The notes beneath the pieces were generated by a model, which saw nothing but the letters and a program-made list of their open reading frames with translations, was not told the origin of the DNA and ran no database searches. A stretch of 36,340 nucleotides of DNA, from NCBI RefSeq assembly GCF_014645655.1, contig NZ_BMMD01000025.1, positions 1 to 36,340 of the forward strand, given 5' to 3'. The stretch is from Agromyces bauzanensis (GTDB lineage: Bacteria; Actinomycetota; Actinomycetes; Actinomycetales; Microbacteriaceae). This document shows positions 16,785 to 24,395 of this stretch, one piece after another; position 1 is the first letter of the stretch, and every line of letters begins with the position of its first letter. Position numbers and translations under genes: made by a program.

Positions 16785-17996
16785 GTGCCCGCACAGCATT
16801 GGATGAACGACGGCCGCCTGCACTTCGGCGTGGGCGTCGAAGACACCTTCGTTCCGCAGGAGCGCGTCGGCCACCGCAAGCTCGACGAGTACGAGCTCAC
16901 CCAGCACTACGAGCACTGGCGGGAGGACCTCGCGCTCGCCGCGGAGTCGGGCGCCGGATTCTTGCGCTGGGGCATCCCGTGGTACCTCGTGGAGCCGCGC
17001 CCCGGGGAGTTCGACTGGCGATGGATCGACGACGTGGCAGAGAACACGCGGACACTCGGACTGCGTGTCGTCGTGGACCTCATGCACTACGGCACCCCGC
17101 TCTGGCTCGAGAACCAGTTCCTCAACGCCTCGTACCCCGAACGCGTGGCGCGCTATGCCCGTGCCGTCGCCAAGCGCTACGCGGGCGTGTGGAACGATTT
17201 CACGCCGCTGAACGAGCCCATCATCAACGCGATCTACTGCGGCGAGACCGCCACCTGGCCGCCGTACCTGTCAGGTCAGGACGGTTTTGTGAAGCTCACG
17301 CTGGCGTTGGCCCGCGGCATGGTGCGCACCCAGCAGGAGATCGCGGCCGTCAATCCGGCGGCTCGATTCGTGCACGTGGACGCCGGCTTCCGCTGGGAAG
17401 GAGATGGGGGTGCGATCCCGCTCGATGTGCTCGAGGAGCGGCGCTTCCTCGCCCTCGACCTCATCACCGGGCGTGTCGATGCGACGCATCCGCTCGGTTC
17501 GTACCTCGCGTCACACGGCGTGACGGAGGCGGACCTTGCCTGGTTCGCGGAGAATGCGGTGACACCCGACGTCGTCGGGATCAACTACTACCCGGCCTTC
17601 ACGACCGTCCGATATCTCGACGACGGAGCGGCCGCGCCGATCGAGGCGGGCGTGGCCGGCCTGCGAGACCTGCTTCTGCTGTATTGGGAGCGCTACAACC
17701 TCCCGCTAGCCGTGACGGAGACGTCGCGCGGGGGGTCGGTCGAATCGCGGCTGGAATGGCTGACCGAGTCACTCGCCGAGGTGCGCGCCCTCCGCGCCGA
17801 GGGCATGCCGGTGCTCGGCTATACTTGGTTCCCCTTCTTCTCCCTCGTCGACTGGCTCTACCGCCACGACTCGAAGTCGCCCGACGAGTGGTTCATCCAC
17901 ATGGGCCTCGTGGACTTGGAGCGCGGCGCCGACCGCACGCTGGCACGGCGCAAGACCGACGCATTCGGTGCGTTCCAACGAGAGTCGGGCCGCTAG
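16785..17996 (+). CDS. glycoside hydrolase family 1-like beta-glycosidase
   Basis: A 403-aa cytoplasmic TIM-barrel enzyme. The acid/base Glu144 lies in PLNEP (family 1 usually TLNEP) and the nucleophile Glu312 in VTETS (family 1 usually ITENG), so it is a divergent GH1-type enzyme, perhaps beta-glucosidase or beta-galactosidase. GTG 16785 is chosen because GAAAGGA sits four bases upstream and residues start near the barrel. An alternative GTG at 16737 overlaps the permease stop and adds 16 residues. It ends the sugar operon and likely works with the GH2 enzyme on one imported glycoside. Confidence 0.85.
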   Translation: MPAQHWMNDGRLHFGVGVEDTFVPQERVGHRKLDEYELTQHYEHWREDLALAAESGAGFLRWGIPWYLVEPRPGEFDWRWIDDVAENTRTLGLRVVVDLMHYGTPLWLENQFLNASYPERVARYARAVAKRYAGVWNDFTPLNEPIINAIYCGETATWPPYLSGQDGFVKLTLALARGMVRTQQEIAAVNPAARFVHVDAGFRWEGDGGAIPLDVLEERRFLALDLITGRVDATHPLGSYLASHGVTEADLAWFAENAVTPDVVGINYYPAFTTVRYLDDGAAAPIEAGVAGLRDLLLLYWERYNLPLAVTETSRGGSVESRLEWLTESLAEVRALRAEGMPVLGYTWFPFFSLVDWLYRHDSKSPDEWFIHMGLVDLERGADRTLARRKTDAFGAFQRESGR

Positions 17997-17999
17997 GGC

Positions 18000-18345
18000 G
18001 ACGTAGCGGGCGGGAAGTGCCCGGGAAATCAGCTCCGAGATGTTGGTCGCAGGGAGCGCGCCGCTGGGTGCCTGCGTGATGTTCGTAAGTACGACGATGA
18101 TCGTGCCGTCCGAGTCCCGGACGGTCGCCGAGTTCATGTGCCCGCTCATATGGCCGCGTGCCCTGTCAGGCCGTTGAGCTTGCCGATGCCGATGCCGATG
18201 CCGAGGGGAAGTTGACGTCGTTGTGCTCGAACTCGAGCAGCTCCGGGCTGAGCAGTGCACCCGAGACGCTGCCGACCGAGCTGGTGCGGCGCGTCGGCGT
18301 AGCGGGGCGGATGTGGCGGCCGCGGCATCCGCTCGCCTGAATGCT
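18000..18345 (-). pseudogene. C-terminal remnant of a serine beta-lactamase-like hydrolase
   Basis: Minus-strand pieces in different frames add up to the end of a class C beta-lactamase/esterase-like protein: GALLSPELLEFEHNDVNF, then GIGIGIGKLNGLTGH, then GHMNSATVRDSDGTIIVVLT. The GHMSGHMNS piece stands where family members have the K/H-T-G motif and the following strands. A run of GATGCC hexamers (about 18184-18201) encodes the repeating Gly-Ile part and may have caused slippage. The catalytic SxxK part is absent. Confidence 0.5.
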
Positions 18346-18365
18346 GCCTACCGCCCAACGCGGAT

Positions 18366-18421
18366 GCATGGGAATCCGGGTTACGGGCTCGGATAGCGGG
18401 CACTGACACGGATTCTCATGC
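18366..18421. repeat. imperfect inverted repeat, copy 3
   Basis: The left arm GCATGGGAATCCGGGTTA (18366-18383) pairs with TGACACGGATTCTCATGC (18404-18421). Its centre (GCTCGGATAGCGG) resembles that of copy 2. It lies 29 bases beyond the end of a GNAT gene fragment, the same relation as copy 2 has to the GNAT pseudogene at 9951. Confidence 0.68.
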
Positions 18422-18450
18422 AGATTCGCGGCGCCGCGGCATCCCCCGCC

Positions 18451-18495
18451 TTAGGTGACCGCGTTGAACGGGAACTGCACGTTGCCGAACCCCAT
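18451..18495 (-). pseudogene. C-terminal end of a GNAT acetyltransferase gene
   Basis: The minus strand reads MGFGNVQFPFNAVT and then TAA at 18451-18453, matching VGFSAVHFPFNAVA at the end of the pseudogene at 9951. The 3' flank (GCCGCGGCATCC, then an inverted repeat) is also shared. Nothing upstream of these 14 codons matches the gene. Confidence 0.6.
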
Positions 18496-18586
18496 GCCCC
18501 GACTCGCAGTCGTCGGCCGCCTGCACCGCCATGTCGGTGGTCGAGGTTAGCGTCACGATACTGCTCGTGCCGAGAGTGGAGTGAAC

Positions 18587-18970
18587 ATGAAGGTCCTGGT
18601 GGCCACGGCGCTCACGCAGGGTGAGCACGAGGGCGACTACAACTGGTGCATCGAGGGCGAGCTGGTCTGGGTGCAGGAGCCGTGCGCGATCGATCGGCGC
18701 AACCCCGACGGGCCGTGCGGCTGCGGGCGTGGATTCGCAGGCATGAGCTCGCACCGGTCGACGACGACGGCACGGGTGGACGAGATCCCCGGATTCACGC
18801 GCGACGACATGATCCTGGCGATGCAGACGAGTCTTCGAGATGGAGGCTGGCCGGAGCATTGGGCGGCGGATCTCGTCGACGGGCTGCTCGAGCTCGCAAG
18901 CCTGTGGGGTGTCGGCACCGTGATCGACCGTCGAATCGATGATTTCGGCCCGCGAGAGGTGCATGCATGA
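18587..18970 (+). CDS. conserved Cys-rich hypothetical protein, MKVLVAT family
   Basis: A 127-aa protein of unknown function. It begins MKVLVATALTQGEHEGDYNW and holds a Cys/Gly cluster PDGPCGCGRGFAGMSSHR at about residues 41-58, with an earlier Cys at EGELVWVQEPCA, perhaps binding a metal. The C-terminal half is acidic and helical. I recall similar proteins in other actinobacteria but cannot name a studied one. ATG 18587 has GGAG six bases upstream; GTG 18581 is a weaker start. Its stop overlaps the antitoxin start (ATGA), placing it first in a three-gene unit. A decayed paralogue at 8519 also sits before an antitoxin and PIN gene. Confidence 0.8.
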   Translation: MKVLVATALTQGEHEGDYNWCIEGELVWVQEPCAIDRRNPDGPCGCGRGFAGMSSHRSTTTARVDEIPGFTRDDMILAMQTSLRDGGWPEHWAADLVDGLLELASLWGVGTVIDRRIDDFGPREVHA

Positions 18971-19301
18971 CTGCAAGCGCGAATGCTGGGCTCCCGAGCA
19001 TGGCTCAGGTCACGTGGCGGGCGAACGACGACCTCGTTCGCAGGGTGCACGCCGTCGCGGCATCTGAGGGTCTCAGCATGAATGAGCTGATGACTCGCGT
19101 GCTCTCGATCGCGACCGACAGCGACGAACGCGACCCTGCCGCCGTGCGACTGCGCGAGCGGCTGCGCGCCGCCGGAATGCTCACCTCGTGGCCACCGATG
19201 TCGCCCGAGCCACGAGATGCGCGGCAGATCTCGACCGGGCGCGTGCGGCGGCCGGAACGGGCACGAAGCTCGCCGACATCGTGTCCGCACAACGGCGGTG
19301 A
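18967..19301 (+). CDS. antitoxin with ribbon-helix-helix-like N-domain, frameshifted near its C-terminus
   Basis: The N-terminal part (VTWRANDDLVRRVHAVAASE, then GLSMNELMTRVLSIATDSDE) has the ribbon-helix-helix pattern of DNA-binding antitoxins. ATG 18967 overlaps the upstream stop. The expected C-terminus, ADLDRARAAAGTGTKLADIV and then SAQRR, ends at TGA 19299-19301 and overlaps the toxin GTG as GTGA, but it lies one frame away. The switch must fall at about 19185-19200. Read literally, the frame runs on to 19449 inside the toxin gene and gives a 160-residue protein with an unrelated tail. This is either a real mutation, programmed frameshifting or a sequencing error. Confidence 0.7.
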
Positions 19302-19723
19302 GCGTCTTCGCCGACAGCTCTGCGGTCGTCAGGCTGTGCGCCGACGAGGAGGGGCACGAGCACCTCCGCTCGCTCGACGCCATGGTCGTGAGCGCGATCG
19401 TGCGTGTCGAGGTTCCCGCCGCAGTCTGGCGCAAGAACCGCATGGGTGAACCGGACGCCCAGGACGCACGCACCCTCGTGCAGGCCTTCGAGCACGACCT
19501 GGCTGGCCCGACGGGTCGCCTCGTCACGCTGCAGCTGACGAACGAGGTCCTCGAGCGCGCCGCGGAGCTCACAGCGATCCATGGACTTCGCACCCACGAC
19601 GTCGTTCAGCTGGCGAGTGCCCGCGCGGCGTGGCTCATCGATCCCACGTGCTCGACGTTCGCGGTCTTCGACGGCGAGCTCTCAGTCGCCGTCGCCCGTG
19701 AGGGGTTCGCGATCTTGCCGTGA
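19298..19723 (+). CDS. PIN-domain ribonuclease toxin (VapC-like)
   Basis: A 141-aa intact PIN protein. The acidic residues Asp6 (VFADSSAVV), Glu38 (IVRVEVPAA), Asp101 ([12 protein letters not shown]) and Asp125 (FAVFDGEL) form the expected metal site. It should be a toxic RNase. GTG 19298 overlaps the antitoxin stop (GTGA), the usual coupling; the longer open frame upstream is the shifted antitoxin C-terminus. If the antitoxin frameshift is real, the cell must neutralise this toxin with the altered antitoxin or with one from elsewhere. Confidence 0.85.
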   Translation: MSVFADSSAVVRLCADEEGHEHLRSLDAMVVSAIVRVEVPAAVWRKNRMGEPDAQDARTLVQAFEHDLAGPTGRLVTLQLTNEVLERAAELTAIHGLRTHDVVQLASARAAWLIDPTCSTFAVFDGELSVAVAREGFAILP

Positions 19724-19806
19724 GCTCGCCTGCTCGGCGAACCGCAACCCGGTCGCGGCGGCGCAGGTCGAGAACTACCCTGAACCAACCGACCGAGGGG
19801 GATCAC

Positions 19807-20037
19807 ATGAGCGACACCACAGGCCGCGGCGAACGCAGCGACCGCGACGACCGCGACTTCGCCGACGACGCGAACGACCAGGCGCGGCTGCGCGCCGAGC
19901 ACGCCCGTGAGCTCGGGGTAGATCCCTTCTTCGAGGGGGCGAACATCACCGAGAGCGATGGCCCCGACCTCGAGGTAGGCGACGACCTCGACACCGGCGG
20001 CGGCCACCGCACGCCGCGCGCGACCGACTGGGACTGA
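19807..20037 (+). CDS. small acidic hypothetical protein, 76 aa
   Basis: ATG 19807 follows GAGGGG at 19795-19800. The protein is very rich in Asp, Glu and Arg ([20 protein letters not shown]) and ends in [13 protein letters not shown]. It has no signal or membrane segment and looks disordered. I recognise it as a type of small acidic actinobacterial protein without known function. It is a single gene 83 bases after the toxin gene. Confidence 0.65.
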   Translation: MSDTTGRGERSDRDDRDFADDANDQARLRAEHARELGVDPFFEGANITESDGPDLEVGDDLDTGGGHRTPRATDWD

Positions 20038-20193
20038 AGCGCGGCGAGGGAGCATCCTCGGCGCCGAACGGGATCGGCACCTCTGCGTCGCGAGCTCGTT
20101 TTTCGAAGCGGTCGTCGTGGTGCACGATGTCTCGCGATACGACCGGCCGGCGCCCGGATCGGCTCGCGCGAATCTTCCCAGGAACCGCGAGAG

Positions 20194-20574
20194 CTACGCC
20201 TCGGGCGGCGCCTCCTGCAGCGCGCGCACCTCGATGCGTGACCGCACCGCGGCGGATGCCCTCGCCGCCCACTCGACGGCGGCGGCGTCGTCAGCCGCCT
20301 CGATCACCCAGAAGCCACCCACGTATGACGGCGCCTCGACGAATGGCTCGTCGAGCACACGCGTCTCGCCCGACGTGACGTCGACGGTCTTCGCCGTCGA
20401 CGGCGGGTTGAGCCCGCCCGCGAAGAGCCACGCGCCCGAGTCCTTCAGCGCGGTGTTGAACTCGTCGACCGCCGCCATCACGGCGGCGAGCTCGGCGGGG
20501 TCGAGCTCCTGCATCGACGCCATCGTGGGCTCGGTCGCCGAGTCGTGGGGCATGGTCAGGAAGTACTGCGTCAT
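20194..20574 (-). CDS. YciI-family (YCII/DGPF domain) protein
   Basis: A 126-aa protein with the ferredoxin-like dimeric alpha/beta fold of YciI proteins. MTQYFLTMPHD begins strand 1, LFAGGLNPPSTAKTVDV is the conserved middle strand with its loop, and VEAPSYVGGFWVIEAADDA is the last core. Related proteins often sit with ECF sigma factors or act as small hydrolases; here no sigma gene is adjacent. ATG 20572-20574 is supported by GAGGAG six bases upstream, against a longer open frame from 20616. Confidence 0.85.
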   Translation of the reverse strand: MTQYFLTMPHDSATEPTMASMQELDPAELAAVMAAVDEFNTALKDSGAWLFAGGLNPPSTAKTVDVTSGETRVLDEPFVEAPSYVGGFWVIEAADDAAAVEWAARASAAVRSRIEVRALQEAPPEA

Positions 20575-20694
20575 CGGTGGCTCCTCTCGTCGTGGCGTCG
20601 TCGGCGCCGTCATCAAGGCGTCGAACGAGCGCGGGCTGAGATCGACATCGACATCGCCATCGACGGATGTCGCGGCATCCGCTCGCTCGCCGTC

Positions 20695-20766
20695 GCGGCA
20701 TCAGTCACGTCCGCGGCATCAGTCACGTCCGCGGCATCCGTCACCGTCGCGGCATCCGTCACCGAA
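20695..20766. repeat. four 18-bp tandem repeats in the qcrB-like C-terminus
   Basis: The units at 20695, 20713, 20731 and 20749 follow GCGGCATCMGTCACSTCC. The first two are identical; the third and fourth differ at a few bases. On the minus strand they encode six-residue units such as DVTDAA. Each unit starts with the GCGGCATC word common across the window. Confidence 0.85.
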
Positions 20767-22347
20767 TGCTCGGCCGCGGTCCTGGTCTCGCCCACGGTCG
20801 CGCCCCCGCCCTCGATCGCGGCCACCGGCGACCCCACCTCGATGCGGTCCTCGAAGAAGAAGCGCGACAGCCGCGCCTGCGCCCGCCGCGTAAGCGGCAG
20901 TCGCCCGCGCGCGTCCGGGCGCAGCGCGAGCGGGCGCGGGGCGTCCACGACGCCGATGCGCCAGCGCTCGAACTCGCCGATGGGCCGATGCACCTCGACG
21001 TATTCGCCGCCGGGCATGCGCACGATGCGCCCGGTCTCATGGCCGTGCACACACCTCGTGGTCCTTGCGCTGCAAGGCCAGGCACACCCGGCGCGATGGC
21101 GAAGCCGATCGCCGGGCCGAGCACGAGCGTCGCCTGCGGCACCGGGATCACGTGCTCGAACGCGACGTCGAAGTGCGTCGCGATGAGGTCTGCGCTGCCG
21201 GCGAGCCAGAGCGTTCCGTAGAAGACGATGGCGGCGAAGCCGATGGCGGTGCGGGTCGGCGCGTTCCGCGGACGATCGAGGAGATGGTGGTCGCGCCGGT
21301 CGCCGGAGCCGGAGGCCCGCTCCTCGACGAACGGGTAGACCGCGACGGCGACGAAGAACGCGCCCACGACGCCGAGGGGAACGAGGATCGCGAGTGTCCA
21401 CGTGCGGTCGAGCCAGACGAACTCCCAACCGGCGGGGACGAGTCGCAGCGCGCCGTCGAGGAATCCGGTGTACCAGTCGGGCTGGCTGCCCGCGCCCGCG
21501 CTGCCCGGGTCGGACGGGCCGTACAGTCAGGTCGGATTCACCGTGACCGTCGCGGAGATTCCCAGGAGCAGCCCGGTGACGATCGCGAACAGCCCGCCCG
21601 CGCGCCGCCGCGACCGGCCACAGCGGCACCCCGACGACGTCCTGCTCGGCGCGTCCGAGGCCGGGGAACTGCGGCGGCCCGTGGTACCACGCCGCGAGCC
21701 CGCGTAGCGCGACGAGCGCGATGAGGAGCGCCGGCACGATAACCACGTGCAGCGGGTACAGGTTCGCGATGATCTCGCCCGGGAACCCGCCGCCGAAGAG
21801 CAGCGCCGCGTCGCACGTGCCCACGAGCGGGATGCCGAGCGCGATGCCCTCCACGATGCGCAGGCCCGTGCCGGAGAGGAGGTCGTCGGGGAGGGCGTAG
21901 CCGCTCCACCCTCCGATCAGCCCGACGATGAAGATGAGCACCAGCAGCAGTCACGTGCCCCGGCGCGGTCGCCGGAACGCGCCCGTGAAGAACGTGGCCA
22001 GGATCTGCATGATGATCGACGCGGGCAGCAGCAGCCCCGCCCAGTGGTGCGCCTGCCGGATCAGCAGGCCGCCCGGCACGTCGAACGAGATGCGCATCGT
22101 CGACGGGAACGCCTGCGAGACCTCGGCGCCGTGCAGCGGAGCGTACCCGCCGGTGCAGGTCGTCGCGGCGCTCGACGACGTGTACCAGAACATCAGCAGC
22201 AGGCCGGTGACGGTGACGGTGACGGTGACGACCACGATACACGCGAGCGTCACCACGCCGAGGAGGTTCGTCCAGCGATTCGGCACGGTCCGGCGGCGAA
22301 GGGCCGCCGTGATGTCGGGACCCCGCCGGCCGAAGAGGGTGGCGTTC

Positions 22348-22430
22348 GCGAGGCGGGCGGCGAGGCGGGCGGCGAGGCGGTCAGGCGGTCGGTCGGGCGG
22401 TCGGTCAGTCGGCCGGTGGGTCGGCCGCCC
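22348..22430. repeat. low-complexity tandem repeats in the qcrB-like N-terminus
   Basis: Two exact units of GCGAGGCGGGCG and a variant are followed by degenerate GGCGGTCGGTCG-type units. On the minus strand this encodes Arg/Pro/Asp/Ala-rich sequence (PTDRPPDRPPDR, LAARLAARL). It lies at a frameshift point of the qcrB-like gene. Confidence 0.7.
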
Positions 22431-22530
22431 CCGCCTGTGGTGCTGCGCATGCGGAGCTCCTCGTGATGGGTTCACTCATACGACCCCATAGGGCGGCGAA
22501 GTGTGACATCCGGAGTCGGTCGGCGTCGCA

Positions 22531-22631
22531 TGACTCGTCCTCCACAGGGCGCTTTCCATGTGACTTATTCACAGGCTGAACAGGGATTTTCGCGCGATTC
22601 CAATGTCGGTGGGTCGCGGCAGGATGGACGC
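22531..22631 (+). promoter_or_regulatory. conserved leader of a DUF222-HNH gene with DnaA-box-like sites
   Basis: TCCTCCACAGGG is followed about 28 bases later by TTATTCACAGG, close to the actinobacterial DnaA box TTGTCCACA. The last 34 bases to the start (22602-22635, with AATGTCGGTGGGTCG and GCAGGATGGA) match 35977-36010 before the second DUF222 gene at 30 of 34 positions. AGGATGGA is probably the ribosome-binding site. Confidence 0.6.
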
Positions 22632-24038
22632 ATGACCACCACACGCGATGTGCTCGAGCAACTCGGTGCGGCACTCGCCGCGGCGCTCGACTTCGACGCG
22701 GCATCCGCGTGGTCAGACGACGAGCTCCTGCTCGCCGCCGGAGCGCTCGAGGCCGTCGGACGGCTCGTCGATGCGGACCGGGCCGCCGTGGCGGGCGAGG
22801 TCGCCGAGCGATCGCGACTCGAGCTCGGCGAGCAGCGGTTGGCGACGCGGCGGGGGTGTCGGTCGGCTGCCGAACTGCTCGAGCGCGTCACTCAGGTGTC
22901 GGGTGCCGAGGCGCGGCGGCGCATCGCGCTCGGCGTGGCGACGCGTGCGCAGACGGGCCTGAGCGGTGAGCCGTTCGAGGCGAGGTATCCGGTGATCGCC
23001 GACGCGCTCGGGCAGGGCCGGTTGGGGGCGGATGCCGCGGGCACGATCATTCGCGAGCTCGAACGTGCTCGGCCGGTCGCCGATCCGGCGGCGCTCCGCG
23101 TCGCCGAGCAGGCGCTCGTCGCCGAGGCGACGGGCGACGGCGACGGCGCGCCCGTGCGCTGCACGGCCGACGAGCTGCGCGTGCAGGCGCAGGCGTGGTC
23201 GGTGTTCCTCGATCCCGACGGGTGCGAACCCGACGACGAACGTGCGATGCGACGCCGCGGCGTGCGCCTCGGTCGGGCACGCGACGGGCTCGTCGCCATC
23301 ACCGGAGAGCTCATGCCCGAGGTGGCTGCCAAGCTGAACCGGCTGTTCGACGCGCACCTGTCGCCGCGCTCGGGCACCGGCTTCATGACCGACGAGCAGG
23401 CCGCGCACTTCTCCGCGTCCGGTGAGCAGCGCAGCGCCGATCAGCAGCGGCACGACGTGCTCGCCGCGGTCGTCGACACCGCGGCCCGCTCTGGGGAGCA
23501 CCCGACGATCGGAGGCGCGGCACCGACCGTGCTGGTGAGTGTGCGGGCGTCCGACCTGGCCGCCGACCGTGGCGTCGCGCACGCCGACGGCAGCGGCCTC
23601 CCGATCGCGCTGCGCGCAGCCAAGCACATGATCTGCACCGGCGGTACCCAGACGGTGGTCTTCGACGACGCCGGCCGCATCATGCGCCTCGGATCGCCCG
23701 AGCGGTGCTTCACCGCGCACCAACGGCGGGCGATCACCCTGCGCGACGGCGGATGCATCATCCCGGGCTGTTCGATCCCGGCGGCGTGGGTAGAGATCCA
23801 CCATGTCATCCCCGATGTCGACGGTGGTCCGACGCACCCCGACAATGGGGTGTTGTTGTGCTGGTTCCATCACCGCACGATCGATACCTCGGGGTGGGGC
23901 ATCCGCATGATCCGCGGTGTTCCCCACGTTCGACCGCCCGCCTGGCTCGACCCCGGCGGCGGATGGCGCGCCAGCACGGTGTCGCCGACCCGGCTCGCCG
24001 ATCGGCGTGAGGAGCGTGAAGCGCACCCGGCAGCGTGA
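22632..24038 (+). CDS. DUF222 and HNH endonuclease domain protein
   Basis: A 468-aa protein of the very common actinobacterial 13E12/DUF222-HNH family. The N-terminal DUF222 region (about 1-320) is helical (LLLAAGALEAVGRLVDADRA). The C-terminal HNH domain starts at Cys375 (CIIPGCSIP) and includes WVEIHHVIPDVDGGPTHPDN and LLCWFHHRTID, so both zinc-knuckle Cys pairs and the catalytic HH are intact. Such genes are multicopy and suspected to be mobile, but their DNA target is unknown. ATG 22632 is chosen for its fit with the second copy at 36007; the open frame upstream to 22503 is not homologous. Confidence 0.92.
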   Translation: MTTTRDVLEQLGAALAAALDFDAASAWSDDELLLAAGALEAVGRLVDADRAAVAGEVAERSRLELGEQRLATRRGCRSAAELLERVTQVSGAEARRRIALGVATRAQTGLSGEPFEARYPVIADALGQGRLGADAAGTIIRELERARPVADPAALRVAEQALVAEATGDGDGAPVRCTADELRVQAQAWSVFLDPDGCEPDDERAMRRRGVRLGRARDGLVAITGELMPEVAAKLNRLFDAHLSPRSGTGFMTDEQAAHFSASGEQRSADQQRHDVLAAVVDTAARSGEHPTIGGAAPTVLVSVRASDLAADRGVAHADGSGLPIALRAAKHMICTGGTQTVVFDDAGRIMRLGSPERCFTAHQRRAITLRDGGCIIPGCSIPAAWVEIHHVIPDVDGGPTHPDNGVLLCWFHHRTIDTSGWGIRMIRGVPHVRPPAWLDPGGGWRASTVSPTRLADRREEREAHPAA

Positions 24039-24129
24039 CCGCTGTGCTGGGCGGTGTGATGTGCCAGCTGGGCGGCGTCCGCGGCATCCGGCGGATGCCC
24101 CTGGAACCAGAGCTCGTTGTGTCCGCTGA

Positions 24130-24339
24130 AGGCCGCCGGCCCGCCTCCGCAGCGCCGAGGCCGACCGCCGGCCCGAAGCGGTCGATGGCTCCGTCCTCGC
24201 CGCTGAGCTCTGGCTCACCGCACAGAACCTCTCGCTCGCCGACCGGCTCTGCCTCGCGCTCGCCGTGCAACTCGACACGACGGCGCGCACGGCGGATGCC
24301 TCGTGGAGCAGGCACGCCCGAGCACACGTCTTCCGATGA
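24130..24339 (+). pseudogene. C-terminal fragment of a PIN-domain toxin
   Basis: The plus strand reads DGSVLAAELWLTAQNLSLAD and then RLCLALAVQLDTTARTADAS, ending W-S-R-H-A-R-A-H-V-F-R and TGA at 24337-24339. This matches the last third of PIN toxins, with the third and fourth acidic motifs (SLADRLCLALA, TARTADASW). Nothing convincing of the N-terminal part remains upstream; the preceding bases are noise after the HNH gene. Confidence 0.6.
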
Positions 24340-24395
24340 ACGCGTGCCGCCGCCACGTCGCCGGAGCCGCCGCGACTCGCCCCGAGACGGCCCTC

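Larger units (their letters stand above)
20613..22450 (-). pseudogene. qcrB: qcrB-like cytochrome b gene with nonsense codons and frameshifts
   Basis: QcrB is the haem-b subunit of the actinobacterial cytochrome bc1 complex. The minus strand reads RQAHHWAGLLLPASIIMQIL and ATFFTGAFRRPR, then a TGA at 21951-21953, then GWSGYALPDDLLSGTGLR and LFGGGFPGEIIANLYPLHVV. A shift near 21600 leads to GLLLGISATVTVNPT, a second TGA at 21527-21529, then LYGPSDPGS and SQPDWYTGFLDGALRL. Further shifts occur near 21090 and in the repetitive N-terminal region. Both TGA codons stand where relatives have Trp. Two of the four usual haem-ligand His positions read Gln (IIMQIL) and Arg (ALVALRGLAAW). No qcrA or qcrC is adjacent. 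The C-terminal tail is an Asp-Ala-Thr-Val repeat. Confidence 0.75.

Noticed and set aside
21527..21953. TGA read as tryptophan (genetic code change)
   Set aside because: TGA serves as the normal stop for many intact genes here, and the qcrB-like gene also has frameshifts and lost haem ligands.
22531..22600. Chromosomal origin of replication because of DnaA-box-like sites
   Set aside because: There are only two imperfect sites and no dnaA, dnaN or AT-rich stretch. The same pair occurs before another DUF222 gene.
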